NCBI RefSeq assembly: GCF_003610255.1
Contig: NZ_RAPS01000001.1
Coordinates: 868,001 to 932,000 of the forward strand
Reading direction: 5' to 3'
From: Streptomyces sp. TLI_171
GTDB lineage: Bacteria > Actinomycetota > Actinomycetes > Streptomycetales > Streptomycetaceae
DNA length: 64,000 nt
The first letter of the stretch is position 1, and each line of letters opens with the position of its first letter. The notes under the pieces were generated by a model. The model was not told where the DNA came from. It saw nothing but the letters and a program-made list of their open reading frames with translations, and made no database searches. The translations under genes and the position numbers were made by a program. This document shows positions 1 through 9,286 of the stretch, one piece after another.

Positions 1-522
1 CACCACCAGGTCGCTGGAGTGCTGGAAGTGCCACTCGGCGAGTTCGATCCCGGCGGGCCCGCCGTACTTGCCGTACTCGGGCTCGTACGGTTCGAGGCTG
101 AAGGTGTTGTTCTCGCGCAGCCTCATCCGGCCGTCCGGGCCGAGCAGGCGCTCGCGTTCCTCCTCGCGGTACTCCAGCTCGAACATGGTGTTGTACAGCT
201 CGGCGAAGAAGCTGTCCTTCACCTCGTACAGCGCCGGGCGGCGGCGCAGGAACTCCGCCACGGCCGCCTCGGCCCGCTCCCGCACCTCGGCGGCCGCCCC
301 CGCGCCGGCGGGTCGCAGCCGCAGCCGCAGGTGCGGGCCCTCCAGCCAGTAGTTGATGAAGAAGTACCCGGCGAGCAGGCCCTCGTCGGTCAGCTCGGCG
401 ACCAGCGGGCGGACGCACTGCAGCAGCAGCGGGCGCGGGCTGGCGGCGTAGAAGACGTGCAGCGCGAGCCAGTCGCCCGGGGCGGCCCCGGGGGCGCTGG
501 GGGGTGTGGTCGGATCAGTCAT
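1..522 (-). CDS. Thiopeptide-type bacteriocin biosynthesis / LanB C-terminal-like protein (partial)
   Basis: Only the first 174 codons are present; the gene runs off the left edge of the window. It starts with ATG at 522 and overlaps the end of the LanB gene by 8 bases, so translation is probably coupled. The N-terminal text (DWLALHVFYAASPRPLLLQC, then GYFFINYWLEGPHLRLRLRP and PEYGKYGGPAGIELAEWHFQ) is typical of the PF14028 family, split from LanB. In this family the protein either eliminates glutamate from glutamylated Ser/Thr to make dehydroamino acids, or acts as the pyridine-forming [4+2] enzyme of thiopeptides. The position directly after a LanB lacking this domain favours the elimination role; this is inference. 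The missing C-terminus prevents a firm choice. Confidence 0.85.
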   Translation of the reverse strand, partial: MTDPTTPPSAPGAAPGDWLALHVFYAASPRPLLLQCVRPLVAELTDEGLLAGYFFINYWLEGPHLRLRLRPAGAGAAAEVRERAEAAVAEFLRRRPALYEVKDSFFAELYNTMFELEYREEERERLLGPDGRMRLRENNTFSLEPYEPEYGKYGGPAGIELAEWHFQHSSDLVV

Positions 523-3373
523 GGTTCGGCTCTCCTTGCCGCGGCTCGGGCGCGGCGGCTTCCGCGCGGGGCGTCGACTCCGGTTCGGGCGCGGCGGCCC
601 GCGGGCCGGGCAGGACTTCCAGGGCCAGTTCGGCGACGTGGCGCCCCTGGTCGGAGCGCACGTGCAGCAGTTCCTCGCCCGGCAGCATCTCCTCCAGCAC
701 CAGCCGCCCGGCGCCGCCGGCCAGCAGCCCGTCCAGCGCCGTCAGCGACAGCGGGCTGGCGAAGTCCACGTACTGCGGCTTCGCCGCGCCGAGCGCCGCC
801 ACGCCCTCCGGGTGCGCGCGGGCGAACACCCGCACGGGCAGGGCGTGCCGGCGACGCCAGCGCTGCCACTCCAGGTACCGCTCCGACTCGCCCGCGCCCG
901 GCGGGAACCGGGGCAGCGCGTCGGCTGCCGCGGTCCAGCTGCGCCGGTGCAGCACCAGGCTGCCGTACCGGACCCGGGGACGCCGGGTCACCCCGTGCGA
1001 CGCCGCGCCGGTCGGCACCCCGCGCCACAGCTCGGGCGTGACCCGCGAGGTCGGCGAGAACAGCAGCAGGCTGCGCGGGATCTCCGGCAGCACCATCGGC
1101 ACCAGGTAGCCGAGGTAGACCGGGATCACCTCCGCGCCGAGCCGCCGCGAGCGCAGCACCAGCCGGTCGGCGTCCGGATCGTGCTCCACGTACAGGTCGT
1201 CGAGGTGGATCTGCGCGTCCTCGGGCGCGGTGCTGGTCTCGCCCGGGCAGACCAACTCGTAGTCGGTGAGCCGGGCGTGCAGGTTCAGGTTGGTGGTCGC
1301 CGCGCCCGCGGTGACCTCCGCGAGCACCGCCCCCGGCGGCGTCACCTCGCGCAGCGTGCCGCCGAGCGCGGCCGACAGGCCGCCGCCCTCGCCGCTGCCT
1401 TCGCCCGACTCGAAGCAGTGCGTGAACCGGGTGAACGGGAAGCACAGGCCGCCGTAGGAGTGGTTGAGCACCACCCGCGGATCGTCGGCCGCCGGAGAGA
1501 GCTGGACGAAGTGGCTGTGCGGTGCGAACGTGCCGCCCAGCGCGCCGAGTTCGGTCGCCACGGCCGCCAGGTCGGCCTCGGTGATGGCCAACTCCTCGAC
1601 TTCCCGGGGCAGTTCCTCCCACCGCAGGCGCATCCGGCGGACCAGTTCGGCGCGGGCCCGGTCCAGGGCGGTGATCTCCGGCAGGCCGAGCCAGTTCTCC
1701 TCCGGCGGGTACGCCCCGTGCTCGACCTTCGCCGACTTGGTGGCGGTGAACTGCAAGTACTGGTTGAAGATGTCCTCGTGGAAGTCGTGCACCAGCTGCA
1801 GCAGGTCCTCGCTGCGCCCGCCGCGACCGTGCCGCGCCAGGAAGAACCCCTTCAGCGTCAGCCGTTGGGCCAGGCCGAGGTCGAACACCGGCAGCATGCG
1901 GCCCAGCTCCGCCAGCGGCTCTGCCGCCAGCTCGGCCCACAGCCCTGCATCGGCCCGCACCTCGCCCGCGTCCACGTCCTCGTACAGCAAGGTCTGCGGC
2001 AGCACCGCCTGCTGCTCGCCCAACTCGTTTTGTACGGCCAACAGTTCGACCCGGACCTCGGCCAGCAGTGCCCGCCTGGTGCGGACGTCCCCGGCGGCGT
2101 AGCGGTCGAGCGCGGCGATCGGCGCGGCGAGACGGTCGGCGACCGCCTCCGCCCACGGGCGCTCCAGCGAGCGCAGCGCCGAGCGGAACGCGCGCAGCGG
2201 ATCGCCGGTGTGCACATCGGTGGCCAGCAGCGGAAGTTGCAGGATGCCGACCTCCAGCAGGGCCTCCAGGTAGCGTTCGGCGTCCTCCGGACCGGAGTCG
2301 AGCTCGGCCGCGAGTGCGGCCGCGAGTTCGCCGAAGCGGATCAGCGGCCGCCGCCGGAACAGCTCCAGCAGGTGCTCCAGCACCCCGCTCAGGCGGAGGA
2401 AGAACAGCCGGTCCCGCGCCGCGTCGAAACTCACCGCCGCACCGACGTCCCCGGCCGTCACCGACCGCCGCACATACCGGACCCGGTCCTCGGTCAGCTC
2501 CATCCCGGACGCGGGCGCCACCGGCAGATCCCCGCGCCGCACCGGGTCCCGCGCCACCAGCTCCGCCAGCCGCGCCAACACCACCACGTTCAGCCGCGGA
2601 TGGCTCCCCCGCCCCGCCCCCAACCGCACCCCGGCCCCGTCCAGTGCCCCCGCACCCTCCAGCCCGCGCTCTTCCCGGTTCGAACCCGCCGCAGGCGAGA
2701 AGGTTCCGACGGCGACCGGGGTGAACGTGCTGAAGGGGCTGGTCTTGCAGGCGGTGCGGTAGAGGTAGGCGAGCAGGGACCGTTCGGCCTTGCGGGTGCG
2801 CTTGTCCGGGGTGGCGGTCGGGGCGGCGAGGCCGTCGAGGCGGGCTTCCAGGGACGGGGCGGCGAGCAGGAGGCCGAGTCGCAGCTCGTCCAGACCGGCC
2901 AGCCGGCGCAACTCGCCCCGCGTGCGAACGAGTTCGCGTTCGAAGGCGGGCAGCCCGGTCTCCTGGAGCTGGGCCAGCCGGCGGCGGGCGGGCAGCCACT
3001 GGGCGAGCAGTTCGCCGGTCGCGGGGTCCAGCCGGCCGACCAGTTCGAGCGCGGCGGCCGGCCGCTCGGGCAGCCGGTTGTTGAACACCCGCCGCCGCAG
3101 GTACAGCACCAGGCGGCGCTGTTCGGCGTCCTCGGCGAGCTTCACCAGGGCGGAGAGCGGTTCGCTGAGCCGCGCACCGAGGTCGGCGAGCCGTTCCTCC
3201 TCCGCGATCAACTCCTCAGCCCAGTCGAAGACTTCGTCCGACCGCAGGCCGTGCACGGCCTCGACGGGCAGCCCGCCGGCGCGCAGCATGAAGCGCGGCC
3301 CGAGCACCTGCCGTGATCGCCCGCCGTTGGGCGCCGCACCCTCGGGGGGCGCGGTGAACTCCGTGGTGGTCAC
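515..3373 (-). CDS. Lantibiotic dehydratase LanB, glutamyl-transfer domain (TbtB/GodF-like)
   Basis: This 952-aa protein has the LanB N-terminal fold only. The signature KTSPFSTFTPVAVGTF lies near residue 208 and the conserved PRVRYGSLVLHRRSW near residue 790. Family members transfer glutamate from glutamyl-tRNA to Ser/Thr of a precursor peptide in the cytoplasm; a separate PF14028 protein then eliminates it. Here that partner is the next gene, overlapping by 8 bases, which matches the split arrangement of thiopeptide and goadsporin clusters. The GTG start at 3373 is preceded by GGAAGAG at good spacing and lies 15 bases after the SagB stop. No frameshift was noticed. Confidence 0.93.
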   Translation of the reverse strand: MTTTEFTAPPEGAAPNGGRSRQVLGPRFMLRAGGLPVEAVHGLRSDEVFDWAEELIAEEERLADLGARLSEPLSALVKLAEDAEQRRLVLYLRRRVFNNRLPERPAAALELVGRLDPATGELLAQWLPARRRLAQLQETGLPAFERELVRTRGELRRLAGLDELRLGLLLAAPSLEARLDGLAAPTATPDKRTRKAERSLLAYLYRTACKTSPFSTFTPVAVGTFSPAAGSNREERGLEGAGALDGAGVRLGAGRGSHPRLNVVVLARLAELVARDPVRRGDLPVAPASGMELTEDRVRYVRRSVTAGDVGAAVSFDAARDRLFFLRLSGVLEHLLELFRRRPLIRFGELAAALAAELDSGPEDAERYLEALLEVGILQLPLLATDVHTGDPLRAFRSALRSLERPWAEAVADRLAAPIAALDRYAAGDVRTRRALLAEVRVELLAVQNELGEQQAVLPQTLLYEDVDAGEVRADAGLWAELAAEPLAELGRMLPVFDLGLAQRLTLKGFFLARHGRGGRSEDLLQLVHDFHEDIFNQYLQFTATKSAKVEHGAYPPEENWLGLPEITALDRARAELVRRMRLRWEELPREVEELAITEADLAAVATELGALGGTFAPHSHFVQLSPAADDPRVVLNHSYGGLCFPFTRFTHCFESGEGSGEGGGLSAALGGTLREVTPPGAVLAEVTAGAATTNLNLHARLTDYELVCPGETSTAPEDAQIHLDDLYVEHDPDADRLVLRSRRLGAEVIPVYLGYLVPMVLPEIPRSLLLFSPTSRVTPELWRGVPTGAASHGVTRRPRVRYGSLVLHRRSWTAAADALPRFPPGAGESERYLEWQRWRRRHALPVRVFARAHPEGVAALGAAKPQYVDFASPLSLTALDGLLAGGAGRLVLEEMLPGEELLHVRSDQGRHVAELALEVLPGPRAAAPEPESTPRAEAAAPEPRQGEPNHD

Positions 3374-3388
3374 TGTCTCTTCCGCCCC

Positions 3389-4999
3389 TCAGACGATCGC
3401 GTGGTCGAAGTCGGCGGGGCTGCGGTGCTCCTGGCCGACCATCATGATCAGCAGCGGCAGCTCTTCGCCGTCGGCGAGGCCGAGGTGCTCGGTGTAGGAC
3501 ACGGAGTCGAACCCGAGGGCGACGCCGCAGGCCAGGCCGAGCGCGGGGGCCGCGGTGTAGAGGGCCTGCGAGCTCGCGCCGACGGCGGCGTTGACCAGGC
3601 GCAGGCCCCGGTCGCCGACGGCGTCCAGCACGGCGGGGGTGGGTGCGCTGACCAGGATCACCGCCCCCGCCTGCTCCAGGTTGTAGTTGTCCAGGAAGTA
3701 GTTCCGTTGCAGGAACCAGCCGTGCGGTCCGGGCCGCACCGGCCGCAGCACCCGTTCGGCCGGCTCGTAGGCGTAGGCCCCGGCCGGCACGTCCGCGACG
3801 TGGTTGACGAAGACGTGCAGCCTGGTCAACGAGTACTCGTCCGGTCCTTCCTGGCAGCCCGTCAGTCGGCCGGCCGTCGCGGCGGCGGCGAGCACCCCCG
3901 CGAGCTGCGCGGCGCTCATCGGCGGCCGCCCGCTGAACCGCCCGAAGCTGCTGCGCCTGGCCCGCAGTGCCGCCCGGGCACCGAGGGCCGGCTGCTCGGC
4001 CGCCGGCAGCACGATCGGCTCGCCGACCGGCTCGGCGGGCTCGGAGGCCGCCCGCAGGCGCGCCCAGGCCGTGTCGAGCGCCGCGTCCAGCACCCCCGGG
4101 GCGGGACGTTCGGCGGCGCCGTCCAGCGTCGCCCGGTGGATGCGCCGGACGGTGTCGAAGGAGAGCACCGTCCGCGACCGCTCCTGGTCGACGGCCCGGA
4201 CCTGTGCCCCGGTCGGCTCGGTCGACTGCGCCGCGTCCGGTCCGCCCGCCCAGCGCAGCGGGACGACCGCGAACACGCCTTCCTCGTCCGGCTCCAGACC
4301 GAGCAGGCGGCCGAGCCGCTCCTCGTCGAACCAGAGCGCCGCGCCGAGGCGCAGGCCCTGCGCGGCGGCCCAGATCCGCCAGGTCTCCAGCAGCGCGCCG
4401 ATGTCCATGGTGACGACGTGGTAGGCGAAGCTGTTGTACTTGAAGGCGTTCTGCCAGAACTTGACGGTCAGCACCAGGAACTGGTCGCAGTCCGCGGCGA
4501 GCCCGCCGAGCGCGGCCCGGACGTCGGGGGTCACGTCGCCGGTCAGCAGCCGCCGCATCGCGTGGTGCGGGGTGGCGTAGTGGTGGACCCCGGGGGTGAG
4601 CGGGCCGCTGGGTCCGCTGACCCAGTGGATGCCGATGGGGTACAGGCCGCCGCCCGAGGCGGTGCCGCGGGAGAAGTTGGCGTGCGGGTAGCGGGGCAGC
4701 GTGCCGAGGTCGGAGTTGGCCTGCACGCCGAGCCGACGGCCCGTCAGTCCGTAGGAGTCCCTGAGCATCCCGCCGAGCAGCGGCAGCGTGAAGCCGTCCT
4801 CGCCGGCCGGGCCGAACAGGCCGCGCTCGATCCCGCCCGGCGGGTCGGGCGGGCAGTCGGGCAGCGGGAAGTGCGGGGCGGCGGGGTAGTACTTGTCCTT
4901 CCTGGGGCGGTCGGCCCAGTCGGGTACGAAGTCGGCGGGCTCCATCGGGACCCGGCCCCGCCACAGCACCGCGGACGCGTACTCGCGGGCGTAGCCCAT
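3389..4999 (-). CDS. SagB-type nitroreductase (azoline dehydrogenase), tandem domain
   Basis: FMN-dependent oxidase of 536 aa expected to oxidise azolines in the precursor peptide to aromatic azoles. The SagB-type motif TASGGGLYPIG lies near residue 110. A second nitroreductase-like start (RRSSFGRFSGRPPMSAAQLA) is near residue 341 and a nitroreductase-like C-terminus (SQALYTAAPALGLACGVALG) near 490, so the protein looks like two nitroreductase units in tandem. The ATG at 4999 is chosen because GAGAGGAAC precedes it and homology begins there; the open frame further upstream to 5590 overlaps the YcaO gene and is not coding. It lies between the YcaO gene and the LanB gene in the same direction. 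Confidence 0.9.
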   Translation of the reverse strand: MGYAREYASAVLWRGRVPMEPADFVPDWADRPRKDKYYPAAPHFPLPDCPPDPPGGIERGLFGPAGEDGFTLPLLGGMLRDSYGLTGRRLGVQANSDLGTLPRYPHANFSRGTASGGGLYPIGIHWVSGPSGPLTPGVHHYATPHHAMRRLLTGDVTPDVRAALGGLAADCDQFLVLTVKFWQNAFKYNSFAYHVVTMDIGALLETWRIWAAAQGLRLGAALWFDEERLGRLLGLEPDEEGVFAVVPLRWAGGPDAAQSTEPTGAQVRAVDQERSRTVLSFDTVRRIHRATLDGAAERPAPGVLDAALDTAWARLRAASEPAEPVGEPIVLPAAEQPALGARAALRARRSSFGRFSGRPPMSAAQLAGVLAAAATAGRLTGCQEGPDEYSLTRLHVFVNHVADVPAGAYAYEPAERVLRPVRPGPHGWFLQRNYFLDNYNLEQAGAVILVSAPTPAVLDAVGDRGLRLVNAAVGASSQALYTAAPALGLACGVALGFDSVSYTEHLGLADGEELPLLIMMVGQEHRSPADFDHAIV

Positions 5000-5064
5000 G
5001 ATCGTTCCTCTCTCGTACGCCTGCGGCCGACCGGCGGTCGCCGGTGCGCAGGTGGGGGCGGGGC

Positions 5065-7053
5065 TCAGGGGAAGGGGTGCGGGGCGGGGTTGAGCTGGTC
5101 CGCCCGCAGGTCGTGCTCGCGCAGACCGGCCGCGCGCGGCGCGGTCCGCAACCGGGGCATGGTCAGCGCCCGTTGGCGCTGCCAGCCGAAGTCGATCGGC
5201 AGCAGGCCGGGGACCAGCACCGAGGCGGTGTGCAGGCCGGAGGCGCGCTGCTCGGGCATGGTCTGGTCGACCACGACGACGTCGAAGCCGGCCGCGGCGA
5301 CCGCGTCGACGCACCGCCGCAGGTCCTCGCGCAGGTCCGCGGAGGGCGCGATCGACCCCTCGGCGAGCCGCCGCGGGGGCGCCGCCGCACCGCCCTTGCC
5401 GGTGCCGCTGCCACCGCCGTTGCCGTCGAGCAGGAAGTCGGCGTACCGCGCCATCTCGGGCAGCCCGTACACCAGCGGGTGGTCGTGCAGGACCCGCACC
5501 TGGTCGAAGTCCGCGGCCATCGCGCGCAGCCTGCGTTCCTCGCGGGCGGTGCGGCTGCGCAGGTTGACGGCGTCGGTGGCGATCTCGCACAGGCCGGCCC
5601 AGAGTGCCGCCTCCGGGTCGAGGCTCGCGCCCGCGCCGAAGCAGAGCCGGCCGGGACCGCCGTCGATCCGTTCGGCGACGGCGGTGACCACCGGGATCGG
5701 GAAGGTGATCCGGGTGTCGAAGAACCGCGCCCGGTAGCCGTACATCTCCAGCCGGTCCACCATCGCCCGGGTCTGCGGCCGGCTGCTCGCCCGGCCGTCC
5801 AGTTCCGGCAGCGCGAGGCGGCCGTACCAGGCGAGCAGGAAGGCGTCCCGCTCCACGGCCTCCATCAGCCCGAAGTAGATCGCCTCCTCCAGGCAGCCGC
5901 CGGAGGCGCAGCCGTTCGAGCTCTCCTGGACGAAGCGGTTCTCGACGCCACCGGGCGCGTGGTAGTACGCCAGGATCTCCGGTACCAGCAGCGGGCGTTG
6001 GTCACGCAGCGACCAGCCCCACACCCAGGGGATCGGCCGCCCGGGGTCGAACGGGCGGATCCCGCTGACCCGGTGGAACTCGTCCGAGTAGAGCCCGCTG
6101 ACCCGCGGGTCGAGCGCCTGCTCCCCGAGCTCGTCGAAGGCCGCGACCACGGTGGTCCGCTTGCCGCGGGCCCGCATCCCGGCGAACCGCTCCAGTCCTT
6201 CCAGCAGACCGACCTCGGTGCTGGCCCGGTAGTCGGGGGTGTGGCCGCCCCAGAAGCACTCGCGCAGGTAGTCCCCGGAGCGCATGGTGAAGCAGCCGAC
6301 GGTCGAGGAGGTGGACGCGGACACCAGGTCGGGCACCACGGAGGGGCCGAGCATCCCGGCGACCGGGTTGACGAACGCGGGCAGCGACAGCCCGTACTCC
6401 TGCACGGCGCGCAGCCGGAAGTCGTCGGGCGCGCGCTTCGGACGGCTGGTCAGCTCGATCCGGGCGGCCTCCGCACTGTCCTGCGTGCGGTGGTCGCAGT
6501 GCGGGCACTCCGCGTCCGGCAGCAATGGGAAACCGCTGACCCGCAGCGTCTCCAGGTCCAGCAGGTGCACCACGGGCAGCCGCTGCTCGCCCTGCACCAC
6601 GCCGGGCCGTCGCTCCGCGCGCGCCGACAGCAGCGCAGCCAGCGCATCGGTGAGGAACGGCACCGCCCACGGCGGACGGCCGACCGCGCTGGTGCCGGAG
6701 CCCAGTTCCAGCGCGTCCCGCAACTGTCCGGACCGGACGGCCTGCCAGCGCCGGGCCAGGCAGCGCGGGCACGGCGAGCCCTCACCCCCGACCGCCTCCG
6801 GGCCGACCACCGCGTGGTGCCCGTACACGTGCACCGCCACCGACCGCCCGGAGCCTCCCCCGGCGTCCCCGCCCACGGCGAGTTCGTCGCGGGCGCCGAG
6901 CATGGACAGCGCGACGGCCCCGGCCCGACGCTCCGTCAACTCGTCGGCGAGCTCGGCGAAGAACTCCCCCCACGGACCGCCGTACGCCACCTGTGCCACC
7001 TGCACCCCCGCGCCACCGGTGGCCGGCGCGCGGGTCAGGAGGTCCTCAGGCAT
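5065..7053 (-). CDS. YcaO-type azoline cyclodehydratase (TbtG/GodD-like)
   Basis: This 662-aa protein carries a C-terminal YcaO domain with the signature SNGCASGGCLEEAIYFGLME followed by AVERDAF around residues 375-405; the Glu residues bind ATP/Mg2+ in the family. YcaO uses ATP to activate the amide backbone and cyclise Cys/Ser/Thr to azolines. The N-terminal part has CPRC (about residue 94) and CPHC (about residue 182), which could form a zinc knuckle. The start ATG at 7053 overlaps the Ocin-ThiF stop (7046) by 8 bases, so the leader-binding partner and enzyme are coupled. There is only a weak Shine-Dalgarno, as expected for coupled translation. Confidence 0.92.
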   Translation of the reverse strand: MPEDLLTRAPATGGAGVQVAQVAYGGPWGEFFAELADELTERRAGAVALSMLGARDELAVGGDAGGGSGRSVAVHVYGHHAVVGPEAVGGEGSPCPRCLARRWQAVRSGQLRDALELGSGTSAVGRPPWAVPFLTDALAALLSARAERRPGVVQGEQRLPVVHLLDLETLRVSGFPLLPDAECPHCDHRTQDSAEAARIELTSRPKRAPDDFRLRAVQEYGLSLPAFVNPVAGMLGPSVVPDLVSASTSSTVGCFTMRSGDYLRECFWGGHTPDYRASTEVGLLEGLERFAGMRARGKRTTVVAAFDELGEQALDPRVSGLYSDEFHRVSGIRPFDPGRPIPWVWGWSLRDQRPLLVPEILAYYHAPGGVENRFVQESSNGCASGGCLEEAIYFGLMEAVERDAFLLAWYGRLALPELDGRASSRPQTRAMVDRLEMYGYRARFFDTRITFPIPVVTAVAERIDGGPGRLCFGAGASLDPEAALWAGLCEIATDAVNLRSRTAREERRLRAMAADFDQVRVLHDHPLVYGLPEMARYADFLLDGNGGGSGTGKGGAAAPPRRLAEGSIAPSADLREDLRRCVDAVAAAGFDVVVVDQTMPEQRASGLHTASVLVPGLLPIDFGWQRQRALTMPRLRTAPRAAGLREHDLRADQLNPAPHPFP

Positions 7054-9286
7054 CCGAAGTCCCGTCGGTGAGCAGCACCTTGACCACCTCGATCCGACCG
7101 GCCCGCAGGTCGGCCGAGCCGGCGGGAGCCAGCAGGACGTCGCGCCCGGCGGCGCGGAGCCGGTCCAGCACCTGCGGCCAGTCGAGGTCCTCGCCGAGCC
7201 CGGCGCCGTCCTCGCCGGCGGGCGCCAGCACGGCCGGGTCCAGCTCGCCGAGCAGCGGGTCGCCCGGGTCGACAACCTCCGCCGCGCTCTCCCCCAGGGC
7301 GGGGTCGCGGTCCAGTTGCACCGCGCCGAGCAGGTCCCGGACCGCCTCCAGCAGCGCGTCCCGCAGGCCGAGGCCGCTGCCGAGCGACCAGCGCCGCTGT
7401 CCCGTCGCGGGGTCGGCGGCCCGGGCCAGCACCACGGGCAGCGGCTCGTCGGTGCCCCCGAGGCGCAGCAACTCCAGCTCCAGGCCGTGGTTCTGGGCCG
7501 ATCGGGCCAGGAAGGTCAGCTGCACGTCCTGCTGCAGCAGCTCCAGCGGGACGGCGCGCGGCGCCATTTCGCCGCGCAGGGCCCGGCGCAGGGCGTCGTG
7601 GCCGAGCGCGGTGCGCAGGCCGCGCGCGACCGCCTCGGCCGGCGTGCCGCCGGCACCGGTGCCGGCCGAGGTGGCTTCGAAGGCGCGGTCGCCGTTGTCG
7701 GGGCCGAAGGTGCGCAGCGCGGCGGTCGGGACCAGCGTCCGCCGGCCCGTCAGCAGCGAGGTCGCCGGGCTCCAGGCGCGGACGGCGCCCGCCGGGACGC
7801 CGCTGGCGGTGCTCAGCAACTCCGGCCGCACCCTGGCGAGTTCGGTGTCACCGGTGCTCCGCTCCGCCGGGACGACGTGCTCGGCGTAGACCTCGGCGGC
7901 CCGGTAGAGGGCGCGCAGCCGCGCCCCGGCGACGTGGTGCACGTCGGCCGCGGAGATCTCCCGCCGCCGGCCGGGGGCCAGGGTCAGCGTGACGGTGCCG
8001 ACCTTCAGCGGGGTCTGCCGCCAGGCGTCGTCGGCGTAGCCGGCGAACACCCCGGCGTGCGGGCCGACCAGGACGGCGCGGTCCTCCAGTTCGGCCAGCG
8101 CCGCCTCGGACACGCCTTCCTCGCCCAGCCGGTCCAGCTCGTCCCCGGTGCTGCCCGTCGCCGCCAGGTCCGCGACGGCGAGGTCGGCCCAGGCCGTCCC
8201 GGCGACGCTCTCCCCCGCGGTGCAGCGCGGGCAGTGCGGGTGCGGGAGCAGCGGCTCGCCGATCACGTCCAGCGAGTCGAGGTCCTGCACCAGCAGCCGT
8301 CCGTCGGTCTCGGCGGGCAGCGCGCCGCTGATCAGGCGGAAGACCTCGTAGCCGAGCAGGTTGCCGAGCATCGCGGCGAGCGGACCGCGCGGTGCGCGGC
8401 CGCCGGGGGTGAGCGGGGCGGGCGTGGCGAGGGCGCTCCACAGCTCGGCCGCGTCGCCGGGGTGGGCGGAGGCGCCGAGACGCAGTGCCGCGCACAGCCA
8501 GCAGCCGGTGCGGTCGGCGGACATCAGCGGGCCGATCACCGCGCTGCCGCCGATGGTCCAGGCGGGCAGCAGCAGTCGCCCGGCCGGGATCCCGGCGTCC
8601 AGCAGCCGGCCGACCTGCCGGGTCGCGGCCGGGCCGGTGACCAGCACCACGTCGTAGCCGTCGAGTTCGGCCCAGCCGGGGCCGGGCCGGTCGGCCGGCA
8701 GGGTGGCGACGGCCACCGGGCAGCCGGCCTTCGCCAGCGCCGCGACCTCGGCCTCGACCTCGGCGAACCCGGGCGCGGCGGTCAGGCCGGGCAGCACGCC
8801 GATCGCGGCGCAGCCGTTGCGGACCAGGCTGAGCGCGCTCCAGCGGGCGAGCTCGTCCTCGCCGAGGACGGCGACCCGGGTCTCCCGGAAGCGGTGGAAG
8901 CGCTCCTCGGCGCCGCCGGTGTAGTGGTCGATGTACTCGACCTGCGGGCCGAAGCGGGCGGCGACCTCGGCCGTGAGCAGCGGCGGCCCCGCGGGGGCGG
9001 GCCCGGCGTCGCGGGCGAAGCCGCGGCTGTACAGCGTGCCGACCAGTTCGGCGAGCATGCTGCGGTGGTGCTCACCGAATCCCTGGCTGATCTCGGCGAC
9101 CGTGTGCTGCCCGTTCAGGTGCGGCACGATCAGCGAGGCGAAGCGGTAGCCGTCCTTCGCCGTCAGGCCGAAGCCGCCGTGGGCGTTGTGGAACAGCACC
9201 CCCTCGGGGGTCCGGGTGTACAGCACGTCGCGGCGGATCCGTGGACGGCTGTCGGCGATCTCCTCGTACGGGGCCATGTCCCTCAC
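7046..9286 (-). CDS. Ocin-ThiF-like leader-peptide-binding protein (TOMM E1-like, TbtF-like)
   Basis: A 746-aa protein with an N-terminal RRE-like winged-helix region (start about RRDVLYTRTPEGVLFHNAHG, then TVAEISQGF) that in this family binds the RiPP leader, followed by an E1/ThiF-like domain with two CxxC pairs, CWLC (about residue 262) and CPRC (about residue 351), likely holding zinc. Such proteins present the precursor peptide to the YcaO enzyme. The GTG at 9286 forms a GTGA overlap with the SARP stop codon; an alternative ATG at 9277 also exists. The gene overlaps the YcaO gene by 8 bases. It has no visible adenylation motif and is read as a docking scaffold, as in thiopeptide systems. 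Confidence 0.88.
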   Translation of the reverse strand: MRDMAPYEEIADSRPRIRRDVLYTRTPEGVLFHNAHGGFGLTAKDGYRFASLIVPHLNGQHTVAEISQGFGEHHRSMLAELVGTLYSRGFARDAGPAPAGPPLLTAEVAARFGPQVEYIDHYTGGAEERFHRFRETRVAVLGEDELARWSALSLVRNGCAAIGVLPGLTAAPGFAEVEAEVAALAKAGCPVAVATLPADRPGPGWAELDGYDVVLVTGPAATRQVGRLLDAGIPAGRLLLPAWTIGGSAVIGPLMSADRTGCWLCAALRLGASAHPGDAAELWSALATPAPLTPGGRAPRGPLAAMLGNLLGYEVFRLISGALPAETDGRLLVQDLDSLDVIGEPLLPHPHCPRCTAGESVAGTAWADLAVADLAATGSTGDELDRLGEEGVSEAALAELEDRAVLVGPHAGVFAGYADDAWRQTPLKVGTVTLTLAPGRRREISAADVHHVAGARLRALYRAAEVYAEHVVPAERSTGDTELARVRPELLSTASGVPAGAVRAWSPATSLLTGRRTLVPTAALRTFGPDNGDRAFEATSAGTGAGGTPAEAVARGLRTALGHDALRRALRGEMAPRAVPLELLQQDVQLTFLARSAQNHGLELELLRLGGTDEPLPVVLARAADPATGQRRWSLGSGLGLRDALLEAVRDLLGAVQLDRDPALGESAAEVVDPGDPLLGELDPAVLAPAGEDGAGLGEDLDWPQVLDRLRAAGRDVLLAPAGSADLRAGRIEVVKVLLTDGTSDA

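Noticed and set aside
506..3316. Very long plus-strand open frame opposite the LanB gene
   Set aside because: Arg/Gln/Pro-rich text with no family resemblance; it is the antisense shadow of a well-supported minus-strand gene.
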